From contig JAOVFP010000010.1 of the NCBI GenBank assembly GCA_025738555.1, positions 2,418,001-2,482,000 on the forward strand: a DNA stretch of 64,000 bases. Reading direction: 5' to 3'. The notes beneath the pieces were generated by a model, which ran no database searches, was not told the DNA's origin, and saw only the letters and a program-made list of their open reading frames with translations. The position numbers and the translations under genes were made by a program. This DNA comes from Cyathus striatus (lineage: Eukaryota; Basidiomycota; Agaricomycetes; Agaricales; Nidulariaceae). Each line of letters starts with the position of its first letter. Positions within the stretch are counted from its first letter, which is position 1. Of the stretch, positions 24,580 to 34,944 are shown piece by piece.

Positions 24580-26390
24580 GGCAAGTTTGTTAATTGAATG
24601 GTGTTTTTTAACTGCTTAACGATTCATTTATACTCCTGTCTTTTATAATCTTGTTGTAAACCGTGGAATCCAGAACGCAGATGTGTGTCACTGTGAGCGT
24701 GTGCATTCCGCCAGCTAACCGTTAAAGTGTATGATATTCGCCCACCGGGGAGTAACCTGTTATATGTAAGAACTCTTCAAGTACAGTAAGCAGATAATTT
24801 TAGAAAATACAGAACACGAGATGTCATTGATTCCTGCAATGCAGGATGTCGTGTCAGTTTTTATGGATGTATAAGAAGCAATAAGGCGCCAGGATCGAAA
24901 TGATTCGGATGTTTCTCGCTTTAAGGATGTACTTGTTGTAAGAGCACAATGTATATTTTTATTTCCTCCAAGTAAAACGCACGAGGTGTCAATTTTCGCC
25001 TGTTGAAGAGTAATCAGATATATATCACTGTAGAACTAGTAGATGTGGATAAATATAGTTTCGCGTGTATGCGAAGATGAGAATTTATAGAAGAGAGATG
25101 AGATGGAAGCTTGAAGGAAGTGGTTTAAAGAAGTTAGAACCTATTCTCCCCCAGGTACAATCTAATCCAATGCGCAGTGATAAGTATACTTACTGATAGG
25201 TACATGCTTAATATTCGCTCACAGGGAGTCAGGGAGTGGCGGGGACGCCACAGGAATACAGAACTGTAACCTTCACTTGGTACCTTATTTGTAGTTGTGC
25301 AGGTCAGAATTTTGAAGCCTCCTCCCTGAGGCCTGAATGTTCAGTCGATATATTTATAAAGTGGTAAAGGTCGCGCCCCGGGGAATAATCAGCTATATGT
25401 AAGAATAATGCAGGACGTCTTCCACTGGTTGTAGCACGTACGTCACTATAGAATTGACGAGGCACGAGGTCTTGAGAGATATCTTCCAAATATGATTAGC
25501 TAGTTATCTTTCCATTACCGCTGCCCTTCTAGACGCAGATCAGAGATAATCCTGAGGTTACGAAGAGCAGAGGATGTCAAGAAAGCTGAAAAACCAACTA
25601 GACATACGTTGTACAGCGCCTTTTTGGGGGAGTAACTTAGATACCTAGATTCCGACTATAATAGTATGGAACTAGTAGATAGTTCCTTGATAAGTTCCTA
25701 GCGGGCTGTTCAAGCACTGTTGGATGAGGTAGGGCATTATCGACGGCTGCACTGGAAAAGGGGTATAAGGCTCCTAGTAATAAACACAGAGGCAGAGATG
25801 TAATGGACTGAGAGACAGTATGGACTACGGCGGGAAGTTGTTTGGGGGTTTTGGTAGGATGTGTGGTGGACCGTGGATAGGACGAGGTTGGGACGAGGTC
25901 AATGTTGTGTAACGTCGAACACCTGGACCGGCTATAATTCTAAAAACATGCTCCTCGTTGACTCCTCGAGACTCATCATCCCAGTGTTATCCTCTGGAAA
26001 TCGGTATCTATTTTAACCATACCGTGCAAGGCCGCTAAGCAGCTAAGTATAAGTTGATGACGCGGATATCGCGGTAGATAAGAACAGATTACGTGCGTGG
26101 GAAATACCAACTCTAATCCGTCTTGTGTCGGACAGGTGTCGGATCCCCGCATTCCCCACTTATCATCACACGTTCTCCAGCCTCAGCAGACATCCACTCC
26201 TTCACTCCATCCCATCCCAAAGCATGCTCACGCCTTAGACTCAGAGTTAGAGCTACACATTCTTGCTTTTTACCTTTAACTAGCGTCATTCACGACGTCT
26301 GATCGCCACAAGCGCCTTACTACCCTCAGTAACACCTTTTTGTTCTGACCAACACAACACGCCTAACGCTAGGCTTCCTTGCGAACTACC
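24580..26390. other. intergenic, no gene recognised
   Basis: Contains the 5' flanks of the divergent hydrophobin and MFS genes. A motif of the type CCGGGGA(G/A)TAA...CTATATGTAAGAA occurs at 24745-24775 and again at about 25375-25405, suggesting a weak dispersed repeat. The ORF at 25304-25489 is not recognisable. Confidence 0.4.
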
Positions 26391-29337
26391 ATGTCTCCTG
26401 CGTATCCGAACTCGACGCCGGGGATTATGAGCCTTCCTAGGCTCACGACGCTCTTTTCTTCGACGTTTGTTGCGTTGAGCTCTGGAACGAATTATGTGAG
26501 TGCTTTTTGCTGTTGGCGGTGGTGGGGTGCTTATTGTGTAGGTCTACTCAGGTGGGTTTTGGTTTTGCTGAGGTGGGGTGGGATTGCGTTGCCTGGTGGA
26601 TTGGAGAGGGTGTATGCGCTGGGGTGGGGTACCATTGGCTGCGGCTTGAGGTCTACAGCAACTGTGAACGCAGTACTCTTGCGTGGAAGACGTTCAGCCA
26701 GGAGCCTGCCTCCCTGCGTACGCTACGACCCCCATTCCCAACAACCTGCCATGGCAGGTTCTCCAAACTAGCTGGTCGTCCAGCCAAGTCGCGTAGCAGA
26801 GCCTCTCCGGCTTTCATACGCACCCCGGCCTGCTTCCCTTCGTATCTCACTGTCTACGAGATCCCCATAAACCAGCCGCCGGCTCTTGCCATAGGCCAAC
26901 CCACTGCTGCTCCGGCTTTCAATCCGAGCGCAGTTAAGAAGGTCGTTCGGCGTGTGGATGGACCGTGTGGGATCTACCTACCCCCCGGTCAATTCCCTCT
27001 TTCCTCGTCGTCTTTCGACTGGGGAGGGGAGGGGAGGGGTGGGGAGACCTCTGACACTGGTACTCTTTGATTCCCGGTGTATTCTCCCTTTTATTTTTCT
27101 GATATGTTACTGTAGAGGGTACTAATATGCTTTTTACACGATAGCATACGCCCCCCAACTTGGCGCAAAACTTCACATTACACATACGCAGCTTAATATT
27201 GTTGGGTTGGCGGGGAATGGTATGTTCTTTCTTTCGTTTTTATGGGTTTTCCCCTTCGCAGTTTTATCCCTTCTCCCCCTTCCTTATGTTCCCTTCCCTC
27301 GTTTCTCCTACCTCACCTACCCCACCCCCTCTTCCTCTTCCTCTTCGTTTTCTCCCCCCTCCTTCCATCACACACTAACACCCCCCAAGTAGGCGTATAC
27401 TCCTCCGGCCCAATCTGGGGTCGCATAGCAGACACGCGCGGCCCTCGCATTCTCCTCTTCTGCGCCTTTGTCTTTCTCCTGCTCGGGTACACTGGTATAA
27501 GACACATGTTCGACTCCGGTCCACCTGTAGGCGGAGAAGGGATATCGACGTTGGGATTGATAGCCCTCGTGGTGTGTGGGTATCTCACTGGGGCAGGCGG
27601 AAATGGGGGCTTGACGAGCGGGATGAATTCGACTGCTAAAAGTTTTCCTGATCGTGCAGTAAGTCTCCCTCTCCCCTATTTCCTCCACATTATGCATTAC
27701 ACACTCTAATAACACCCTGCAGCGAGCAACAACAACAGGAATAGTCATATCCGGCTTTGGCCTGTCCGCGTTCTTCTTTAGCACGCTTTCGCACCTTTTT
27801 TCGCGGATAACACGTCAGCGTTTTTGTTACTCCTTGCGCTGGGGACTTCCGTTCCTATGATTTGGGGATTCTTTTTTATTAAGCCTATTCCGCTTCCTGT
27901 TAAAGAGCGGGATGGAGATGGGGAGAGTGGAGAGGAGGAAGAGGGGGAGGAAGGGTATAGAACGAGATTTGTGAATCCGAGTCAGTTGAGGCTTTTGGAT
28001 CATGATGGGAATCGGGTTGAGGGGGGTGGGAGGGTGAGGCTGGGTGCGCCGGATGTGCTTGGAGGCGGAGACGATATTCCCTCCCCTCCTCTTTCCTCGA
28101 GTGCGAGTAGAAGAAGGAGTGGGAGTGTGCGTAGGGAGGAGGGGAGGGAAGAGGAGGCGGGGAAGAATGTGTTTGGATTGGGGCTTTTGAGGAGTTTTGA
28201 TTTTTGGTTGCTTTTTGGCATTTTGTCTATGCGTATGTTGGTTTTTCTTTTGAGTTTTTTGGTGTGGTGCTGATGTGGTTTTTTGGGGGTACTTAGTGAG
28301 TGGGACGGGGCTTATGTGTGCGTTGTTCTTTTTGGTGTTCTCTTCGCTTCGTTCTTCCATTGCTTTACTATATCCTTCTTCGTTCTTTCTCCCTCGTCTC
28401 CCCTTCCACTTTCCCCTCTCCCTCTCTCGGACCCGTCACTACGAAACCATAGCTGACCCCATCCCCAGACATAAACAACGTCGGCTCAATCTCACAAGCT
28501 CTCTTTGCGCATAACAATCCCGCATACGATGATGTTGAAGCTGCAAAGTGGCAGAGCGCTCAGGTGTCGGTTGTGAGTTTGATGAATTTTGCTGGGAGGA
28601 TATTTATTGGTGCGTTTTTTGATATTTGTTGGGTTGGTGTGCGTGCGTGGTCGTGTGTATTGGTCCATCCCCCTCACTCTCCGCACGCACGACGAGAATC
28701 ATCTATCTATTCCCACCGATACTAATACCATCTACAGGTCTAACAGCAGACCACATAAAACACAAACACAGCCTCCCCCGCTCATTCTGCCTCGTCATCG
28801 TCTCTTCGTTCTTCTTCTGCTCCCAAGTGGCCGCAGCGAGCATCAGCGATATCGGACACCTCTATATTGCTAGTGCGCTCCTAGGCCTCGCACATGGAAG
28901 CGTGTTTAGCTTGTTTCCGACTATTTGTATTGAGTTTTTCGGAATGCGTGCGTTTCTTCCTTTCTTTTTACATTAGGAGTACATGCTAATGATGGCTGAT
29001 AGCGCATTTCTCGGAAAACTGGGGATACCTATCTACTGCTCCCATGTTTGCAGGGAACTTGTTCTCAGTTATATTCGGTCGGAATTTGGATAGGCATGAG
29101 GTTCCTTCTTCCCCTTCTACTTTTTCTGGGCCGGGGGTGTGGGTTGCGCCGCTGTGTCAGATGGGGAGGGAATGTTATGTTGATACGCTTTATGTTACTG
29201 TTGGAGCTACGTTTTTGTCGGTGCTTTTGAGTGCTTGGGTTGGGTGGAGGGATTGGACTGGTGTTGGGGCTGGTGCGGATAAGGGAGCGAAGGAGGGAGA
29301 GAGGGAGGAGAGGGGTGTTTGGGTTGGTGAGGATTAG
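26391..29337 (+). CDS. MFS transporter, MCH1 / NFD4-like
   Basis: A 12-TM major-facilitator protein resembling fungal MCH1 (monocarboxylate-transporter homologue, usually vacuolar) and nodulin-like/NFD4 proteins. The substrate is unknown. Exon 1 encodes MSPAYPNSTPGIM...SGTNYV. After a long intron come YAPQLGAKLHITHTQLNIVG (27145-27228) and VGVYSSGPIWGRIADTRGPR (27391 on). Next are GLTSGMNSTAKSFPD, GIVISGFGLSAFFFSTLSHL, a charged Glu/Gly-rich loop (27900-28170), FDFWLLFGILSM, NNVGSISQALFAHNNPAYDD, SLMNFAGRIFIGLTADHI, LGLAHGSVFSLFPTICIEFF and a tail ending at TAG 29335-29337. About nine introns are short; the first is ~640 nt. The exact donor of that intron is uncertain (GTGAGT gives the wrong phase; GTGCTT four bases later keeps frame). 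Confidence 0.85.
26500..27140. other. GC-rich insertion within the first intron of the MFS gene
   Basis: The first intron is more than ten times the length of the others. Its middle (26600-27010) is GC-rich and unlike the surrounding introns. It contains the 18-bp palindrome AACCTGCCATGGCAGGTT (about 26742-26759) and two copies of CTCCGGCTTTCA (about 26806 and 26910). It has no recognisable transposon ends and no protein that I recognise on either strand. It could be a decayed mobile element or an intronic non-coding RNA gene. Confidence 0.45.
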
Positions 29338-29339
29338 AG

Positions 29340-29700
29340 AGGGGGGAGGAGGAGGAAGAGTACGGTGTGGATTTTTGTTGTGGATATGGTGCTTAGACTT
29401 ACTTACGTTTTATATAGAGGACTCTGCAATATATACATGTTTTGGCTGATTATAGACTGCAATCCTACCTCGGTGTTGTCGGTTGTTATGAATGCGCTGG
29501 TTGAATCTTGAAGAGAACCTGGATGTACACCGTGACACGATCCGTGTGAGGCTGGGTGGTTGAAGGTGACTCCTTGGTGACTACGTTGAGTGATACTCTA
29601 TTGTATATGACTCATTATATCTGGTATACTTACGGTGTTCCTGTTATAGTGCACGTTGTGAAAGCTTCTATTTTTAAGGAGGCATTACAGTAACACGAAC
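29340..29700. other. 3' flank of the MFS gene
   Basis: No gene recognised; AT-rich with short T/G runs, leading into the degenerate repeat array. Confidence 0.4.
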
Positions 29701-32160
29701 GCAAGCCTGTTTTTCTCGAGGTGGGCATTCTTGCCCGTGAAGGAAACCTTGCTACTTGGGGTATACATCCCTGGCCTCTTCGCGATCTTTATGAACACAT
29801 GTTGCGTTTGTCCGTGGGTACGACGGCGAGTCATTCTCTCAAGGTGAGAAAGGATCTTTGTTTTATGATTTGTTATCGAACCTTTCCTCGGACTCACCAA
29901 TGGTGTTTCGTGGATTACTTGGGAGAGAATCACAAAGCGCCCGATCCTAGGGTGACCAATCATGTTAATATGGTAAGGAGTCTCGGTGGAGTCAACTATA
30001 CCTGCGATACTTTACGAATTTGACCTATTCAAGCCTCAACTTCTAGGCCGTTATCGCTGGATAGGAGCTATGCTCCTATGGTGCGTATTTTGTTACACGA
30101 TAATATGCGTGCACTTACGTACCTTAGTCTCTGGAGGATTCGCGGCTTCTCGACCCTAACACAACCTTAATTGCACACACCAATTCGACTTCCCATTAAC
30201 GATCATGATTCCTTTGTTCGAGGGAAAGATTGTACTTATACGGTGAGAATGTTCATTTTATCATATCACAGTACCTTACGTACTCTATAGAGGATTTGTT
30301 TTAGGAATGATTGTGACGAGTCATGCTCACGTTTTATGATACTCAGGTATGCGGTGCACTTACATTCCGTAGAGGATTCCCGGTTATTCGAAAAGCACCT
30401 CTCCGACCCCCCGGTGTTGCGATCCTTAAGTATGTTTTGTTCGAGGGGGTTCACAACATACCTTCTCGGCCGGACAATTGCGAAGAGTCACACTCACTAG
30501 GTGAGAAGTACACGCTATTTTTGTTCGAGGAAGTGATGGTGCTCACATGGCAGGAACGTTGTGATTCATATCCAGAGGTTTAATAGGTTAATTTGATCCT
30601 TGTGAATCCACGTTGCTGTTCGAGGAGACAATGGAGAAAGATGAGTTAAAAGTATGCAAGGTGAGAAGATTGCAGTTTTCGTTTTCTGTTGTATGATATT
30701 AGTTTACTTACGTACCGTAGATGGGCTTTCAGAACTGGAAGCCTGTGGAGACTTTACAGCACACCTCACCGTTGATGGTTCTTACGATGAACTTTGTTCA
30801 TGGGGACAGACAAGTCTTGATAAGAAGGTCGTAATGTTTCGTTGCATGACACCACTTAGGTATATCAGGTGTAAGTACTTACGTACCATCGAAGAATTGC
30901 GGTTTTACCACTAGAAGGTGACATTTCAGAACATCATCTCCTCGGCCTCCCTGCTGATAAGTTGTGAACTGTTTTGTTCGAGGAACAATGTGGCTGGGCT
31001 CATACAGTGAGAATTTCATCGTATCATATCAGTTATACTTACATATTACTTGTGAATCTGTGATGTAGATAGTGGATGTTTTAATGAATGCACAGGTATG
31101 TTCTATGTGGTACTCGTATGCTATGTTTGTTTTTCGTTAATGATATCAAGAGTATTTACGTACTTACCATGAACTCATATCAAATCACTGCCCACTCGAC
31201 AACGATCCATTATGAACCCACGTTCATCTTTTCGAGGAACAATAGTGCTTATATAGTGAAAACGTTTTTTTCATTTGTATTGTACCAGTTAAATAAGGTG
31301 CACTTACGTATGGTTTGGATGGTTCGGAATCGTTAATGTACTCTCCTCTTCCGCTTCGAGGGGTATAGTGACGAACCATGCTCCACAGTGGGAAGGTTGT
31401 GTTTTTTTTTGTTGTATCATATCAGCCATACTTACGTACGATATTCATAGGTTTGTTTGATGTTCGTTGTGCATTCATTTGAATCCACGCTCCTGTTAGA
31501 AGGGCCAATGACGAGTGATACTTGCATGGTTACTTGAAGGAGATTTTACAGCACGCCTGCCCGATCTACCCGTTACGGCGCCTTAGGCACGCTTCTATTC
31601 GAGGAGACGATGGATAAGAGTCATGGCGAGAAGGTTGTGCTCATTCAGCTGTATGTATATGATATCACTTATATCTGTTTTACTTACGTACTACAGAGGA
31701 TTCGCGGCTTCAAAACTAGTAGGAGACCTTATAGCCCGCTTATACCCTCTGTCTTTTGAGTTGGCGCTCTCTTTTGTTCCTCAAATAACTGAAACATCGC
31801 AGCTTCTAAGTTCTACGTACAAGCAGTGGCACAACGTCAAACGCTATTTTCGTCCGCTTTCCGCTAAATGCCCGGATCGTCAACAGCTGGTCTTGAGGGG
31901 CTTTGGAGCGAACCGTTTTGGACTGCATATTTCCGGTCAGCACGTGGCAGATCCTGTATACTCGGAAATGTCGTTCCGACCTGACTTGCTTACAGGCCGC
32001 GCAGTCGCATCAGATCGTTCTTCATACCGTGCCCACCTGAAGGATTTCAGAATTTTTGTAACGATCCTTGACCTGGTTTCTTCTCCTTTCCTCTACCTAC
32101 TTGTGGTACATATTCTCAGTACCAGGGAAATCCAAATCCATGAAACCATCAAGCCACAAT
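29700..32160 (+). repeat. degenerate tandem array of intron-like modules (~10 copies)
   Basis: A second repeat family, unrelated to the one at 10-22 kb. The recurring order is TTCGAGGA(N)nATGG...TCATGCTCAC, then GTGAGAAG(G)TTG, a TTTTGTTGTATCATATCA tract, TACTTACGTAC, and TAGAGGATTCGCGG. The TACTTACGTAC motif or a close variant is seen near 30112, 30276, 30357, 30704, 30875, 31037, 31150, 31303, 31429 and 31681. GTGAGAA to TAG is ~70 nt and has the look of a basidiomycete intron. ORFs crossing it (for example 31623-32162) have no known domain. Confidence 0.65.
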
Positions 32161-32848
32161 AAGCCACGATGCCTCAATGAGCTGACAGTTTTCCATACAT
32201 CGAATCATTTATGCATTCTTCAAGTGACTTGACTGTCTTGACATCATTTAACATCAATAGATAAACCTGGCTTAGCCGCTTTCAGTACTGATTACGCCGC
32301 ACTACACGCACCCTATCCCCTTTAATCTTTCATATCCCTAGGTCCGCTCTCAATTTTTTGGGGATATGCCACAGATCGACTGCTCAGGTCGTGTTCATCA
32401 TACTAATTTACCGAGCGCACCTAATCTTTTTTCATCGCATCATTTCTCCCCGGCACCTGAGCCATAGAATGCGATGACCCAGAGAGCAATGCAGCAAGCT
32501 ATCTTTCAGTTTGGTATAGTGAAATGGCTGTTCGTCTTATTGCTACATATCCGCACAATGAGAAATGATCCTACGCCCGGACTCGGACGTTTTCCCTGAC
32601 GCGCCCGGCGAACCGTGTATCAAAACCAGGAGAAGTTACTGGAAACGGTTTGATCAAAGCAATGCCAAATCCAGATTGATATATCCACTAGGTTGACTTG
32701 AGGTTCACATGCCACCCTCATAGTACACAACAATTTCTCTCGATATTGCAGACCCTTTTTGCTCTCACTAGGGCCGCTTCATGTTTCGCTCTTGATACAT
32801 ACTGTATTTCTTTTCACCACCTCTCTCTCCACTCGTTAACCACACGAA
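32161..32848. other. intergenic, upstream of the DUF6533-type gene
   Basis: No gene recognised. The pyrimidine-rich TTTCTTTTCACCACCTCTCT run just before 32849 is typical of fungal 5' flanks. Confidence 0.4.
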
Positions 32849-34179
32849 ATGGATTTTTCAGTGCTGGACACAGTGCTGGCTGGTCGATATCTTACCGGAG
32901 CAGGATTAGTACTGCTTCTCTGGGATCATTTGATCACTTTCGATGAGGAAGTGGCCGTCATTTGGAATAGCAACAGGAAGGGCGGGTTACTTTACAAGAT
33001 GGCGTTTGTCTTTAATCGTTATGGGAGCGAGGGGATTCTGCTTTTCGTTGTATACAGTGAGTTTCATCGCTGAGATCTTTGCGCAGTGCTTACCCTGGGT
33101 TTCCCTTTCAGTTACGTGCGGGCTCCAGTCAAACATTACCACTGAGGTGAGTAGAAAGACCTAATCCTCCTCTCTTTACTGACATTCTCATAGCTGTAAG
33201 GCGTCCATCAACCAAAGATAGTCAGTCTGCTAAAACGGTCGCTTTAGATGTCAAGGCTTCATAATATTCGTGGGGATGATTGGAACCTTTGCGGTAACAA
33301 TATCACAGTGTGAGTCCTTACAAATTTGTTAATTATGATTCCAATCAGTTTGACCCGCCATCATAGTTATATTCTTGCTTCGTGTCTATGCTCTATGGGA
33401 TCAGCGGAAGGGCATTGCCTATTCCCTTATCATTGGATTCGTTGTTGCGCTGTCGGTGTCGCAGGCGTGTGCTGTTATGACTGTATTGGAAATAAAAAGT
33501 GAGCGCTACCTTCTCGAGCATGATCACTAAGCTGAACTACGGATAGAAACAATTGCATTTACCAATATAATGAATACATGTGCGGTTAATGTTAAGCCTC
33601 TATGGGTGATAGGATTGTGGGCAGCGCTCGTACGTCGTCGTCTTTTTATGTGAAGCAGCAAGCAACTGACTTGTACTAGTGCGTGTACGATTTGTTCATT
33701 GTTCTTCTAACAATATTCAATGCAATGGATCGTCCACACCGGAACTATTCTGAGCTGTCGGAGGCACTACATAGGGATGGAGCGAGGTATTTCTTGGTAC
33801 GCCTTTCCTCAAGTTTCCTGGAACCTGGACTCATGCCATGTAGGGCTTGTTTACATTACGCTTGGTCAACTTGATTATGTCTATCGTTGGCGGGGTGCGT
33901 CGATCTTTTTTTTTTCTGTTGGCGCAACAGCGGGTTCTGATGTTCTTTGTTATTGCAGCCGCAACATGCTCTTCTGTTGATGTAGTAAGTTCCTTTCATC
34001 TCTCCTTTGGTAACCCCGGACTAAGCCGAGAACACAGTCTTTTCTGGGCCATTTTCTCAATGATGATGTCTCGACTTCACTTCCGTATGGAAGAATTGTA
34101 CCAAGAAGAACGTGCTGCATCTGAAGTTACTGAATCGGAATATGAGCTGTATTGGAGGCGCTCTATTTCATTACGTTAG
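32849..34179 (+). CDS. DUF6533-type multi-pass membrane protein
   Basis: Starts MDFSVLDTVLAGRYLTGAGL, followed by VLLLWDHLITFDEEVAVIWN, the signature N-terminus of the Agaricomycete DUF6533 family. In this family a first TM helix is followed by WDH.(L/I)T...E....W. Later exons are short and hydrophobic. The last exon gives a Ser-rich cytosolic-type tail NPGLSREHSLFWAIFSMMMS and MEELYQEERAASEVTESEYE, ending at TAG 34177-34179. Function is unknown for the whole family, which is usually multicopy in mushroom genomes. Internal exon joints (33120-33900) were not fully resolved, so integrity is not proven. Confidence 0.75.
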
Positions 34180-34944
34180 TATTATCTTTATATTGTAATT
34201 TGGATTTGATGTGTATTCGTTTGACTGGTTGTATTGACAATATCTATTTACTGGTACATTAAGTACTTATATAACGCTTGGGACCTCATTTCATTTTTGC
34301 GCCGAGCTTTTTGAGATGTGGACCGGAGTAAAAGAGCGGAAATTGTTTATCAAGCGGGAGAAGGATGGTGCGGGGCGACGGGCGTCATTGTGGGCATTTT
34401 CATGTCAAATAGCTTCTCAACATAGTATACACTCGCTGATACTATATTGTGGAATACCGTAGGCTCTTGTAGGTGCTGTACTGCACGAGAACTGCAGGCA
34501 GTGTTTTCTAGCTGTTGAGATGATCAACCATTTCGCCACCAGTAAACCAGTGAAATTAAAAATAATCAACAGCAGTCTATTGTTTTGTGTTAGATTTTGG
34601 TTTATGTTTCACCCTCCGGCAATTTCTTAAACAACAATAGAAAGGTCAATGACTGAGGTAAATATATTCTGGACTTGAAGGGCCCCGTTAGTAAGAGAAG
34701 AGCTCGTAAACCCGCGCCACATCGAAACGTAGCAACGATCGACACGACTAGGATGTGTGAGACCATGCGTGTCATTGTGTGCGCTAATCGTTGCCCAGCC
34801 GAGATCGCTTGTACATTTTTACGAGGAAGCACAGGCCAAGCACAGGAAGGAGCCGCTCATATTTCTCATGTCCACTGTTTTTTTATTTACGGGATACATC
34901 TCCCTTATAGAAGCTAGCTTGGGTTCTCCTCTACTAACAACGCA
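34180..34944. other. intergenic before the first P450
   Basis: No gene recognised. ORFs at 34602-34963 lack domains and overlap each other on both strands. Confidence 0.4.

Noticed and set aside
26600..27010. ribosomal RNA or mitochondrial insertion in the MFS intron
   Set aside because: Neither strand matched conserved rRNA motifs that I could recall, and the GC content does not suit fungal mtDNA; left unidentified.
27313..28360. minus-strand ORFs of 91-177 aa across the MFS gene
   Set aside because: Antisense shadows of the MFS exons and its charged loop.
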